Source: a virus
Virus record (IMG/VR): IMGVR_UViG_3300005541_000016
Location: 1 to 34,027 of that record
Reading direction: 5' to 3' (one strand)
DNA: 34,027 nt
Shown here: piece after piece, positions 21,353 through 29,442 of the stretch
Layout: the number at the start of each line of letters is the position of its first letter
How positions within the stretch are numbered: position 1 is the stretch's first letter
Notes under the pieces: generated by a model
Databases searched by the model: none
What the model was told of the DNA's origin: nothing
What the model saw: the letters and a program-made list of their open reading frames with translations, nothing else
Program-made: the position numbers and the translations under genes

Positions 21353-23610
21353 TTAGGCGCTCGCCACCCGGCAGAGGAACTCGGGGCGAACTAGTTTCCA
21401 TCCACCAAGCACGTCCACGCGAACCAGCTTCTGGTTGCCGCGGATGTCGTACCCTCGGATGAGTCGGCAACTGAGCCCGATCTCCTTGTTGTAGACTTCC
21501 TCGGACCATTCCATTCCACCCGGTTTTTCGAGGCGAACCACAACCAGAGTCATGGCATCCCGATGGAAGACCATGTTCTGAGCGGAGCTGACGCCGGAGA
21601 TGTTGGCGAAGGCAGTCGAGGCGGTGTTGTATACCTTGATGCCGTTGCCGTTCGGAGGCGCGTTTACGACAGTCTGAAATTGCGACGTGGTGTCGTAGTT
21701 GATGTCCGGCGCGATGGGAATCGAAGCCGTTCCGTCCGAGGCCGAGAGCACATTGGCCGTGACGACGACAGTCCGGAGCGTGCCGGTGTCGCGCCAGGAA
21801 ACGGGATTGACCCCGTTCATTCCGACGACGGAGATGATATCTCCCTCGTTGAGGACCTGGATTCCAGCGGTCGCTGTCCAGCCGGAGCTGAGCAGCGTGG
21901 AGCCCGACTGGTTCGCGCCGTTCACGACGGGCGTGCCGTTCACCAGGCCGATCAGTTGCCGGGCGATGTTCTGATCCATCGAGAACTTCAGGCCGACCGC
22001 TTGGCCCATCTTGCCGGTCATGTACTGATCGCCGATCGTTTTTGCCGGATTGAAATAATTCGGTCCAAATCCAAGCAGAGACGCTTCGTCGTCCGGTGAG
22101 ACAACGGAACTCATCAGGCTATGCACCTGCGGGGTCGCGGTCTTGGCGAGCGCGACTTTGGCGGCGGTGTAGTTACTGAGGTTGTTGGCGAGCGTGCCGG
22201 CGGTTCCGGCAAGGTTGTAGGCGCCGCGCATGAGGTCGCAGCCTTCGCCGTCGATCATGTTGGCGATGATGCTCGAGCAGGGCTCGATGTACCGCTCGCC
22301 GAATCGCTCGACGGTCATGGTCAGATCCTGATCGGAGAACAGGAGATCCTGTCCCCACAAACGGTTGACCACGATGGGCACGACGGTCTCGCGCACATCT
22401 TCGGGCTTCATCGCGTCGCCGACGCGGCCACGAAGCCGGACGGGCACGCGCGCCGAGAAGGTATCGGTTGTATTCCGCTCAGTTCGTTACGCTGAGCGCG
22501 TCTGCCGTCAGTTGAGCAGCGCGGAAAGTCCGAAGTGTTTCTCGGCCCACGCTACTGAAGGCAGAACAGCTACGGGTTTCCCCGCAGCCTCGACCATATC
22601 ATGGCCCCTGAACGGGGCCTCGGGCACTTCGCCGCACTTGCGGCTACTCGCTTGCGCGATGGCCTGTGAACCTTCTTGATGGGGGCAGACGCCGCCGTTG
22701 CGGGATCTGCCGAAGTTACAGTTCGAGCAGAGAATGCGATACCCAGGAGGGAAGTTGTTTTTAACGAGCCAACGGTACATCCAGTTGTGGCCCATTTCGG
22801 TTCTCTGTTTGTAACTGCGTATTTCCTTGATGTGATCTACAGTCAGGAACTTCATCTCAGTCTCACCACAGCATTCGCACTCTCGCCCGTAATGATCGAA
22901 AACGAGTTGCACGTACGTGTGATGTCTGGCTTTTTCTTTTGCCAGTGACCGTTCGTAAAACGCCGGGTCCACCGCGCAGCGCTCTCTATAACGCTTCATG
23001 GTGTATTCTGAGTTGCACATTTTGCAAGTGTTCAAAAGGCGACCCGCGCTTTTTGTGAAGAGTGTGGTGCTCTTCTCCTGCCCGCAAACCCTGCAAGTCT
23101 TGATGGTAGGTTCCATCTCGACCCGAGGGAGCGCCGCACGTTTGCGATACCGCGCCATGGCGTAGGCAGAAGCGCACGCCTTGCAGGTATTCAGAAGGCC
23201 TTTGATGTTACCGTTACCCTTCCGGCCATCCACGTATGTGGCGAATAAGCTCAAAGGCTTTTCCTGCTCACATACCCTGCAAGTTTTGACTGTTGATTCC
23301 ACTTCGAAATACTATCAAGCTTGGCTGCTGATTGTCTATATATCCGCACACTTTTTATTAGCATTCGCGCCCGCCAGTTACGGCCACGCTGTAGCAGTGC
23401 GGCTTTAAGAGTTCCCAGCAATTAACCCGATTTGCAAATGGAGATTGCTCTCCACTGGGGCTATATGAGTACTAACCCTACCTTCTCATTCTCTATAGCA
23501 AACTTGTCCGAAAATTCCCGGTTGACATATTTAAATAATGTCAAGTTATTTTCGAGACGAAGCAAAGTTTCGTGGTCGATGGCCACGGGATTGAGTAACT
23601 CGTTAGACAT
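21353..23610 (-). CDS. P22-like major coat protein, split by an intron
   Basis: Exon 1 23610-23475 (45 codons + 1 nt) and exon 2 22464-21353; joined length 415 residues. Exon 1 starts at ATG 23610 and carries the P22-coat-family N-terminus (SNELLNPVAIDHETLLRLEN, then LFKYVNREFSDKFAIENEKVG). Exon 2 continues YTFSARVPVRLRGRVGDAM, so the junction reads KVG-Y-TFSARVPVR, matching the family pattern K-(I/V)-G-x-T-(I/F)-x-(V/A)-R-x-P. Later parts fit too: LTMTVERFGERYIEP, a beta insert near 230-300 resembling the P22 I-domain, and DIRGNQKLVRVDVLGGWKLVRPEF. Exon 2 read alone from a GTG would lack the whole N-arm. The coat follows the scaffold as in P22. Confidence 0.87.
22465..23474 (-). mobile_element. 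Group I-type intron with HNH endonuclease ORF
   Basis: 1010 nt inserted in coat codon 46. The exon 1 end ...GTAGGGT pairs with intron GCCC (GGGU with G, terminal U-G pair), and the intron ends in G (...ACAACCG). Both are group I rules and both restore the coat frame exactly. Inside: AATTGCTGGGAACTC and CAATCAGCAGCCAAGC lie ~110 nt apart, and TGCTG pairs with CAGCA as in P4; CGGG (23430 region) may pair with CCCG before GTTCA as P3. The 3' part has GCTGCGGG-GAAA-CCCGTAGC and CTCAG...CTGAG hairpins. I did not assign P7 with certainty. Confidence 0.82.
22508..23302 (-). CDS. Intron-encoded HNH endonuclease with duplicated zinc modules
   Basis: 264 residues, GTG start at 23302. Two related N-terminal modules, each with paired Cys: C8/C11 with C40/C43, and C70/C73 with C93/C96 (TCRVCxQEK, then LLNTCKxC, then a (K/A)RYR(K/E)R end). 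Then the HNH domain: CECCG (142-146), VDHI with D156-H157, and CSNCNFGRS (192-200), giving the His-Asn-His/zinc layout. The last ~50 residues overlap intron core sequence, so the active protein may effectively end near residue 210. The role is probably homing into an intronless coat gene. Confidence 0.88.
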   Translation of the reverse strand: MESTVKTCRVCEQEKPLSLFATYVDGRKGNGNIKGLLNTCKACASAYAMARYRKRAALPRVEMEPTIKTCRVCGQEKSTTLFTKSAGRLLNTCKMCNSEYTMKRYRERCAVDPAFYERSLAKEKARHHTYVQLVFDHYGRECECCGETEMKFLTVDHIKEIRSYKQRTEMGHNWMYRWLVKNNFPPGYRILCSNCNFGRSRNGGVCPHQEGSQAIAQASSRKCGEVPEAPFRGHDMVEAAGKPVAVLPSVAWAEKHFGLSALLN

Positions 23611-23688
23611 TGAGGTGTGAGAGAGGAGCGCCGCGCGGCACGAGCCGCGGGCGCGCTGGAACTCGCTTCCAGCCGGGTTAAGCGGATC

Positions 23689-23774
23689 AAAGCTCTCAGC
23701 TCTCAGCTCTCAGCTTTCAGCCCAAACCCGCGCGTTAACGCGAGCTGATAGCTGATAGCTGACGGCTGATAGCC
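23689..23774. repeat. Long palindromic heptad element
   Basis: AAAGCTCTCAGC heptads, centre CGCGCGTTAACGCG, then GCTGA heptads. Lies between the scaffold stop (minus) and coat exon 1. The scaffold TAG is near its right edge. Confidence 0.92.
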
Positions 23775-25009
23775 TATAGTCCTCGCATCTTGCGGTAGTT
23801 CTCGCCGCCCAGATCGCGTAACGCGGCTCGATTGGCATCGCTATCAACTGCGAGCGAGGCCACGGTGCGCGTGGTAGCGGCTGTGCGGGCGCCTACCGAA
23901 GGCGGAGGAGTGGGCTTGGGCGTCACTGGGGGTTTAGGGGCGGGAGGAGGAGGCGCCGCTTGGCGCGCAGGGCGCGGCTGGGGCGCGGGCGGCGGCTCGG
24001 GATCGAGATCCGGATCGATATCCGGATCTTCGACGGCGGCGGGCAGAAGCGCGGTGATGCGGTCGAGCTCGTTCGACAACGCGGTGTACGTTGCGCGGAC
24101 TTGGCGGTCGGAAGGCTTCGCCGGCAATTTTACCAATCCGATGAGCTTTTGCTCGTCTGCCGGATGGGTAATCAGCCAGTGGGCGATCAGCGCGCCTTGG
24201 TCGCGGTCGCGTACAGCGGTCACGATGAGCGGCGGAACGACGACGCCGGGGCGGGGCGTGGACATGACTGTGTCGAAGTCGGCTACCGATTTACGGGCGA
24301 TGGCAACGGATGCCTGCCAGCCCTCCTCTTCGACCGCCTTGTTCGTTTCGAGCTGTTGTCTCGCTTCCTCGGCTAACGTCCGCTGCGTCTCCGCGGCGGT
24401 CGTCTCGCTCGCGATGCGCTTTTGGCGCTCGGATGCGCGCTGTTCGTTGCGGTAACCGACTGCCCCCAACGCGGCAAGATATAGCTCGTACGAAGCATAT
24501 TTCGAGTCGTCGTATTCGGGAATCGGTTCATCTTCGCTGACAACGGGCGCGTCGACTGCGGCCGGAGCGGGTTCGGAGCGAGGCTGGCCGGCCTTGGCTC
24601 GTAGTTCCGCAAGCTCGCGATCTTTGGCTTCGTTGTCGGTTTTGATTCGCGCAATTTCAGCGTCGCGCTTCTGGATCTGCCGCTTGTGCCGGCTCAGGGG
24701 CTGCGCCGGGGCGGGTGTCTCCTGTACTGGGATCGCCGGGTCCAAATCGGCGTCGGTTTCGCTCGCATCGGCGGCTGCCTCGACAACGGGCGGCGCAACA
24801 TCGATGGCTGGCGTGGATGAAATGGTTGGATCGACCTGGGGCTCGGCGGGAATCGTCCCGTCCTGCTGCTGCTCGGTGGGTTGGTCGGTGAGCTCTTCGG
24901 TTACGGTGTAGCCAAGCGATTCGGCTACAACCCGGAGCTGGTCGGGGGTCTGACTCTTACTTGTGAGCACAACATCCGAGCTGCGCTCTTGGCGTTCTTG
25001 GTCGGTCAT
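23774..25009 (-). CDS. Scaffold-like protein
   Basis: 411 residues lying between portal and coat, where P22 carries its scaffold (gene 8). Composition fits: acidic, Pro/Ala/Glu-rich N-terminal third; a coiled-coil segment (LSRHKRQIQKRDAEIARIKT to ELRAKAG, ~115-160); helical region with QKRIASETTAAETQRTLAEEA; a compact part (TVMSTPRPGVVVPPLIVTAV ... GALIAHWLITHPADEQKLIG, ~240-305) common to scaffold-type proteins of this phage group; a Pro-rich linker; and a short C-terminal end (ANRAALRDLGGENYRKMRGL) that could be the coat-binding helix. Scaffolds leave the procapsid on maturation. TAACACC lies upstream of the ATG. Confidence 0.78.
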   Translation of the reverse strand: MTDQERQERSSDVVLTSKSQTPDQLRVVAESLGYTVTEELTDQPTEQQQDGTIPAEPQVDPTISSTPAIDVAPPVVEAAADASETDADLDPAIPVQETPAPAQPLSRHKRQIQKRDAEIARIKTDNEAKDRELAELRAKAGQPRSEPAPAAVDAPVVSEDEPIPEYDDSKYASYELYLAALGAVGYRNEQRASERQKRIASETTAAETQRTLAEEARQQLETNKAVEEEGWQASVAIARKSVADFDTVMSTPRPGVVVPPLIVTAVRDRDQGALIAHWLITHPADEQKLIGLVKLPAKPSDRQVRATYTALSNELDRITALLPAAVEDPDIDPDLDPEPPPAPQPRPARQAAPPPPAPKPPVTPKPTPPPSVGARTAATTRTVASLAVDSDANRAALRDLGGENYRKMRGL

Positions 25010-25125
25010 AAAAGAGGGTGTTGGGTGTTACCGTTCAAATACCTGAAAGGATGGTTGGCCCGTTTTGCGGCTCTGTGTTGGTCAGGCGCAAGCGTTGATT
25101 GCACGGGTCCCGCAAGGTTTTTCGC

Positions 25126-25158
25126 GGCTGAAAGCTGACGGCTGAAAGCTGATAGCTT
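25126..25158. repeat. Heptad repeat upstream of a plus gene
   Basis: GGCTGAAAGCTGACGGCTGAAAGCTGATAGCTT, ending 7 nt before the ATG at 25166. The 25010-25165 gap otherwise shows no gene. Confidence 0.9.
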
Positions 25159-25165
25159 AGTTACT

Positions 25166-25633
25166 ATGCAATCTGTCTATACATCAGCGCTCGCCAGTTT
25201 CAAGGCCGCGCGCATCAGTGTGGCCGCCGACCTTGCCCAATGCGACATGGAGATCGCCCGCCTCGAAAAGCTCATCGCCGCGCCGCCGGGGCTGCCGAAG
25301 GACGCGGGCGTTATCCGCGAGAGCATGAAGACGACGACATTCGTCACCAAGCCCGAGCGCCGCTCAACGCATCGCGCGAGGGGCGCCGCGAAACCCGCGA
25401 CCAAGAAGCCCGTCCAATCCGCCACAGCGGCTGCGCCGGCTCCCGCAACGCCGCCGCCCGCCAAGAAGCCCATGAGCGCCGCGCGGAAGAGGGCGCTCAG
25501 TATTTCGGCCAAGAAGCGCTGGGCGCGCGAGTCGGAGCGCAAGAAGATGTCGGCTACCCAATCGGCGCGCTGGGCCGCGAAGCACGCGGGAGAGAAGCGC
25601 TCGGCGCACGCGGGGCATCGGGCGGCGCGTTGA
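25166..25633 (+). CDS. Basic Lys/Ala-rich small protein
   Basis: 155 residues. N-terminal helix (~1-45, ARISVAADLAQCDMEIARLEKLI) followed by a basic Pro/Ala/Lys-rich linker. Then two ARKRALSISAKKRWARESER / SATQSARWAAKHAGEK units that look like the short SxxxRxxISxxxKxRWA motif seen in DNA-associated phage and NUMOD-bearing proteins. It may bind nucleic acid (inference). Its stop is directly followed by a long palindromic heptad element. Confidence 0.62.
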   Translation: MQSVYTSALASFKAARISVAADLAQCDMEIARLEKLIAAPPGLPKDAGVIRESMKTTTFVTKPERRSTHRARGAAKPATKKPVQSATAAAPAPATPPPAKKPMSAARKRALSISAKKRWARESERKKMSATQSARWAAKHAGEKRSAHAGHRAAR

Positions 25634-25765
25634 AGCTGTCAGCTCTCAGCTATCAGCTATCAGCTATCAGCTCCCAGCCGCGTCAGGCGATAGCCGCTCC
25701 CTGCCCGAGAGGGGCGGCGGTCCTCGCTCGGGTTGGCCCGGCTGGGGGCTGACGGCTGATAGCTT
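25632..25765. repeat. Long palindromic heptad element
   Basis: AAGCTGTCAGC heptads (six units), a GC-rich centre containing CCCGAGAGGGGCGG and CGCTCGGG, then GCTGACGGCTGATAGCTT. Separates plus genes 25166 and 25775. Confidence 0.9.
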
Positions 25766-25774
25766 CCTATCCCT

Positions 25775-26089
25775 TTGATACCCGACAATCCACTGCTCGA
25801 ATTCACGCATTCTGTGGATCGCTACGCGCTCGCCCTCACGAGCCAGATCGACAATCTGACGCAGGAGTGGTTCGCCCGTGAGCGCCAAGCCCGCGAGGGC
25901 AGTTACAGCCACGTCCAGATCGAGCAGTTACGAGACAACTGGATCAAGGGCGTCTATACCGCCTGCCGCGATGCGATGGCGATACAGGGTAAGGCGCTCG
26001 ACGAGATGACCAAGCTCGCGATGCGCGCGGAGCGTGCGAGGCCGTCGCCGCCGTTCTATATCGAGAGGCCGAAGCCGGCTGAAGGCTGA
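25775..26089 (+). CDS. Hypothetical helical small protein
   Basis: 104 residues. Start is uncertain: TTG at 25775, 9 nt after a repeat. Nearly all helical (HSVDRYALALTSQIDNLTQEWF, EQLRDNWIKGVYTACRDAMA, KALDEMTKLAMRAE), ending with Pro-rich residues and a repeat-derived PAEG. Helical content and position beside the portal might suggest a small head accessory, but it is on the opposite strand. No family recognised. Confidence 0.58.
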   Translation: MIPDNPLLEFTHSVDRYALALTSQIDNLTQEWFARERQAREGSYSHVQIEQLRDNWIKGVYTACRDAMAIQGKALDEMTKLAMRAERARPSPPFYIERPKPAEG

Positions 26090-26109
26090 TAGCTGACGGC
26101 TGACAGCTT
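26077..26109. repeat. Heptad repeat between convergent genes
   Basis: GGCTGAAGGCTGATAGCTGACGGCTGACAGCTT between the 25775 gene (stop inside) and the portal (stop just right). Confidence 0.9.
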
Positions 26110-26110
26110 C

Positions 26111-28393
26111 TTATGGCCCCGCCGGCGCGGGCTGATTTGCCTGCATTTCCTGCTCGTGCTGTTGCTGGAGTTGAGCCAACTGAGCCTCATGCTGCTGTTG
26201 CAGTTGTTGCAACTGCTGCTGATGCTGTTGGTCCTGCTGCTGCTGCTGCTGTTCGTGCTGTTGCTGCTGACTCAACGATTGCGCATCCTGCTCGATAGTC
26301 ATCTGGTCATGCAGCAGGTCCGCGCGCAGATTCAGTTGATGCTCGACCCCGCCGTAGTTCAGCTCCGCCAGCTTGTTCATGCTCGCGCTCTTCGACAGCG
26401 CCAGCGCGGCCTCGATCTTCGCCTGATTGGTTTGTGTCGCGATGCGCTCGCGCGATTCCAATTCGAGGATCTTGGCCTTGAGTGTCTGTTCGAGCGCCAT
26501 GCCGGTTGCCATGAGATGCTGGATCACCTGCTGATCCTGGGCAAGTTTCTGTTGGATCTGGGGCGGAATCGGCGGCTGTCCTTCCTGGCCGTCCTGAATA
26601 TCCGGCGGGCGTAAGCGGTCCGCGATCTCATCGCCGCCGGGGATATCGAGAGCCTTCACTACCAAATCCAGGCAGCGCATCATCGGCTGCGGTACGCTCT
26701 GCAGTAATCCTTGCATCGCCTGCGCGCCCTCGGCTCTGCGCGACGCATAGCTCGGGCCGGTGCCGATCGTGACATCGTAGCGGTCCGCGCCGATGTGATC
26801 GCGGCCGATTCTGAATATGGTTTGAACGCCCTTGTCGAGAAACTGGGAGTTGATCTGGACACTGCGCACCGAGCCATCGGGATCGTAGATGGTGAGCGCC
26901 CGCGCCTCGGAGTAAATATGGGGAATCAGGTCGATCTTGATCCGCGCGTCGTGGCGCTTCGAGCGGCGTAGGTTATCGACGTAGTTGTAGTGCGCGTTGT
27001 CGCCTTCGCGCTGTTGGGCGAGGATGGCGCGTCCGGACATCTCGGGGCCGGGCTTGCCGAGATTGGGATCCCACGTCGCTTGCGTCCCTTTGACGTCGTT
27101 GGCGGCATGCGCGATGGCTTCGGTGATACCGACCAGGCCGGGTTGCTCCGAGTTGATGCGCTTCGGCTCGGGAAGTAAATCGCCCGCGAGGTTCTTAACC
27201 TTGTATTCGAGGTAGGCGAGCGATTTTCTATTGGCGTCGGCCCATTTGAATTCATGCCCTTCGATCGAGCCTTCCGCTACCAGCCACTGCGAGATAGGAG
27301 CCAGGCCGATCGACTCAGCTTCCTTACTGCGCATGTAGTCGTACTGAAGGTTGGCGTCCATCGACGCCTCGATCTGGCCGCGCAACTGGCGCTTTTCATC
27401 GACGATGATTTCGCGCCCGAGAATCGGCGTGAACGGGATCCACTTGCCGGGCCAGTCCCACTGCTCCAGGATTTCCGTGCCCGTGAGCAATGCGCCCTTG
27501 ACCTTGCGCCGGTCTACTTTGCGGGTCGCGATGACGTTGACGCCCGGGGGAACTTGATCGAGCGGTACGGCGGATCCGTCCGCGAGCTGCGCGAGCGTGC
27601 CCCGCTCCGTCTCGACCCACCAGTACTCCGCGACACGAATCGACTGTCCGCGAGGGAACCACTGCTGCGGTTTATCGCCGACGCCGGCGAACGCGATGGA
27701 CGTAGCCGCCGCGTTGGGGTACAAATCGCCGAAGGTGTGCTCTTCCAAATCTTCGGTGGCGAACAGATACCGCATGTCCGAGTAGTCGAACTGCTCGCTC
27801 GCCGGATCCGGATAGATCGAGAAAGGATTGGCAACTCTGCGGTCGACGATCTTCTGCAGGAAGCTGTCGTCGTTTTCGTATTCGAAGCTGGTTTTCTTCC
27901 AGCCGCGCCCGATCTTGAGCGCGTGCTCGTAGGCGGTCATCCAACACGTTTGGCCGTCGGAATCCTGCTCGATGTTGCGGAGTAAGCCCTGCAATACTTC
28001 GGCTGTGTCCTTGTCCGCTTTTCCCCCGACCGGGCTAATCTTGGCCTCGGGCGGATTCTGCCGCATGTCGTTGATCGACTGATCGAGCGACGGGCCGATT
28101 AAATCAAAAGTGAGACAGGGCCTGCCTTTGCGCTCGTCCTTTTCGTTGCCCTTCCAGTGCTGTAATCCATCGACGAAGTTGAGCTGCTCGCGGGATTTCT
28201 CTCTCCATCGCGAGTCCCAGGTTTCCGCTCGCTGGAATCGTAAGTGGGCTTCGCGCAGTAAGGCTTTCTCGGGATCTTCTCCTGGGTCCGGTTTGTGCGC
28301 GACGATACGGCTCTCTCGTATAGGTGGGAGGCCTTTACCGATTTGGACATGAGGCGCGCCTGTGGGATCGCCGGTGGGAAGATAGGGAGTCAT
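26111..28393 (-). CDS. P22-like portal protein
   Basis: 760 residues, close to P22 gp1 (725). The N-terminal part (RFQRAETWDSRWREKSREQLNFVDG, RPCLTFDLIGPSLDQSINDMRQNPPEAKI, then KTSFEYENDDSF, IVDRRVANPFSIYPDP, MRYLFATEDLEEHTFGDLYP) is the P22 portal family clip-wing region. The stem follows with FTPILGREIIVDEKRQLRGQI and ATWDPNLGKPGPEMSGRAILAQQREGDNAHYNYVDNLRRS. The last ~110 residues are a Gln-rich helix (QQQQHEQQQQQQ...), which would form a long barrel like the P22 core. The portal is the dodecameric DNA channel and packaging motor dock. Terminase should lie to the right of the window. Confidence 0.93.
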   Translation of the reverse strand: MTPYLPTGDPTGAPHVQIGKGLPPIRESRIVAHKPDPGEDPEKALLREAHLRFQRAETWDSRWREKSREQLNFVDGLQHWKGNEKDERKGRPCLTFDLIGPSLDQSINDMRQNPPEAKISPVGGKADKDTAEVLQGLLRNIEQDSDGQTCWMTAYEHALKIGRGWKKTSFEYENDDSFLQKIVDRRVANPFSIYPDPASEQFDYSDMRYLFATEDLEEHTFGDLYPNAAATSIAFAGVGDKPQQWFPRGQSIRVAEYWWVETERGTLAQLADGSAVPLDQVPPGVNVIATRKVDRRKVKGALLTGTEILEQWDWPGKWIPFTPILGREIIVDEKRQLRGQIEASMDANLQYDYMRSKEAESIGLAPISQWLVAEGSIEGHEFKWADANRKSLAYLEYKVKNLAGDLLPEPKRINSEQPGLVGITEAIAHAANDVKGTQATWDPNLGKPGPEMSGRAILAQQREGDNAHYNYVDNLRRSKRHDARIKIDLIPHIYSEARALTIYDPDGSVRSVQINSQFLDKGVQTIFRIGRDHIGADRYDVTIGTGPSYASRRAEGAQAMQGLLQSVPQPMMRCLDLVVKALDIPGGDEIADRLRPPDIQDGQEGQPPIPPQIQQKLAQDQQVIQHLMATGMALEQTLKAKILELESRERIATQTNQAKIEAALALSKSASMNKLAELNYGGVEHQLNLRADLLHDQMTIEQDAQSLSQQQQHEQQQQQQDQQHQQQLQQLQQQHEAQLAQLQQQHEQEMQANQPAPAGP

Positions 28394-28399
28394 TTGAAG

Positions 28400-28432
28400 A
28401 AGCTGTCAGCCGTCAGCTATCAGCTATCAGCC
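28400..28432. repeat. Heptad repeat between minus genes
   Basis: AAGCTGTCAGCCGTCAGCTATCAGCTATCAGC followed by GCGTTTCGCGC; lies between the portal start and the 28427 gene stop. Confidence 0.9.
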
Positions 28433-28621
28433 GCGTTTCGCGCTGGGATTGGGCGTCCACAACACGCCCGAGACGGCATAGCGCGTTCCCGGCGGCGGTC
28501 CGCTGCGGTCGTAACGCACGCTGATACCGACTGGCGGGGTCATCGGGTTGTCGCCCTCGTAGTGGCAGCTATCCCCGTCCTGGCAGGGACAAAGCGGGTC
28601 GCCGTATTTGCAATCGGGCAT
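28427..28621 (-). CDS. Small Cys-rich phage protein (CxYGDPLCPCQDGD)
   Basis: 64 residues. CKYGDPLCPCQDGDSCHYEG is the conserved head of a small phage family; four Cys and a His probably bind zinc. The tail (GISVRYDRSGPPPGTRY) is variable. The first gene to the right of the portal on the minus strand, its start is 9 nt from the divergent GTG at 28631. Function unknown. Confidence 0.75.
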   Translation of the reverse strand: MPDCKYGDPLCPCQDGDSCHYEGDNPMTPPVGISVRYDRSGPPPGTRYAVSGVLWTPNPSAKRG

Positions 28622-28630
28622 AATCGAGGT

Positions 28631-28903
28631 GTGACTCGTCGCGGATTATTTGGCTTGCTGCGTGGCGCGGGCGCTGCTGCCGCTCTTCCCGGCGCTCCGA
28701 TGCTGGCTGTCGTGCAGGCTAACTATTGCGCGTGCGGCGGCGCGCTGATGGGAGATCGCGACGAGAACGACGAGGTAATCGTCTGGTGTACAATCCCGCG
28801 ATGCAGGTGGTTCCGCATCCCGCACAAACGCGCGATGGTCGCGCTCAAGCCTGTTGATCATCCACCGATCACCGACGACTGGAGGCCGTACTCGCGCGGC
28901 TGA
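28631..28903 (+). CDS. Small protein with twin-arginine signal and Cys pairs
   Basis: 90 residues from GTG 28631, placed directly behind GAGGT. TRRGLFGLLRGAGAAAALPGAPML is a Tat-type start. Then CACGGALMGDRDENDEVIVWCTIPRCRWF has C-x-C and C-x4-C pairs, possibly a zinc or disulfide site. This is the third Tat-signal small protein in the window, related in start pattern to those at 10061 and 10388 but not in the rest. The stop is repeat-derived (CGGCTGA). Confidence 0.66.
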   Translation: MTRRGLFGLLRGAGAAAALPGAPMLAVVQANYCACGGALMGDRDENDEVIVWCTIPRCRWFRIPHKRAMVALKPVDHPPITDDWRPYSRG

Positions 28904-28930
28904 AAGCTGAGAGCTGAAAGCTGATAGCTT
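28898..28930. repeat. Heptad repeat between plus genes
   Basis: GGCTGAAAGCTGAGAGCTGAAAGCTGATAGCTT, with the stop of the 28631 gene in its first unit and the next GTG 8 nt beyond it. Confidence 0.9.
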
Positions 28931-28938
28931 ATTGGTTA

Positions 28939-29145
28939 GTGAGCCGCACCCTCGACCGCGCCGACTTAGACCGATCGGTCTGCGCACATCCCGGTTGCAC
29001 CGAGGATCACGTCCTGTACCTGGTTTGCCGGACTCACGGCTCTCGGGTGAGGGCGCGCTACGAGAAAGCGACGGGCGACGTCGTCGTCGAGTGCGCGGCC
29101 TGTAAGTCCGAGCTGGCGCGAATCCTGGTAGGATACCGGCAATGA
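28939..29145 (+). CDS. Small zinc-binding phage protein (HPGCxxxH)
   Basis: 68 residues, GTG at 28939. CAHPGCTEDHVLYLVCRTHGS and VVECAACKSELARI give a Cys/His set typical of a small phage zinc protein whose members read HPGC-x-H-x5-LYL-x-C-H, then V-x-C-x-x-C. Overlaps the next start by 4 nt (ATGA), so coupled. Function unknown. Confidence 0.72.
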   Translation: MSRTLDRADLDRSVCAHPGCTEDHVLYLVCRTHGSRVRARYEKATGDVVVECAACKSELARILVGYRQ

Positions 29146-29429
29146 CCCGCGACTACAAACCCGGCATGACGCTCAACCCGGGCGAGGGGTTTGAGCTCGA
29201 TGCCGGCGCTATCTTGCCGCCCGATGTTGCGGAGTTGGTCCGGCGCGGGCAATTGAAACTGGAAACCAGGCAGGGCCCGCAAGTCGAATACGCTCCGGGG
29301 AAGTATCGTATCGAGGTTCTGATTCTGCTCGACGGCCGACCGTTCGGAACTTTCGGAGTCAGCTACGAGTTTCCCAGCCGTTGGCAGCTATTTAAGTTGT
29401 GGCTGAAAAAGCTGAAAGCTGATAGCTGA
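29142..29429 (+). CDS. Hypothetical small protein, C-terminus made by repeat
   Basis: 95 residues. ATG overlaps the previous stop. The chain is beta-rich (GMTLNPGEGFELDAGAILPP, KYRIEVLILLDGRPFGTFGVSYEF) and ends KKLKADS, encoded by a heptad repeat whose TGA closes the frame. No family recognised. Confidence 0.62.
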   Translation: MTRDYKPGMTLNPGEGFELDAGAILPPDVAELVRRGQLKLETRQGPQVEYAPGKYRIEVLILLDGRPFGTFGVSYEFPSRWQLFKLWLKKLKADS

Positions 29430-29442
29430 TAGCTGACAGCTT
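29410..29442. repeat. Heptad repeat between convergent genes
   Basis: AGCTGAAAGCTGATAGCTGATAGCTGACAGCTT. Holds the plus stop; the minus gene at 29443 stops with TAG right at its edge. Confidence 0.9.

Noticed and set aside
21353-22447. A 364-residue coat protein starting at GTG 22447
   Set aside because: It lacks the conserved N-arm, which is found intact upstream of the HNH gene; the split-gene model explains both parts.
24594-24911. Plus-strand Ser/Ala-rich frame opposite the scaffold
   Set aside because: Antisense low-complexity translation; the minus frame has the scaffold-like composition and position.
26156-26614. Plus-strand Leu-rich 'membrane protein'
   Set aside because: It is the complement of the Gln codons in the portal C-terminus.
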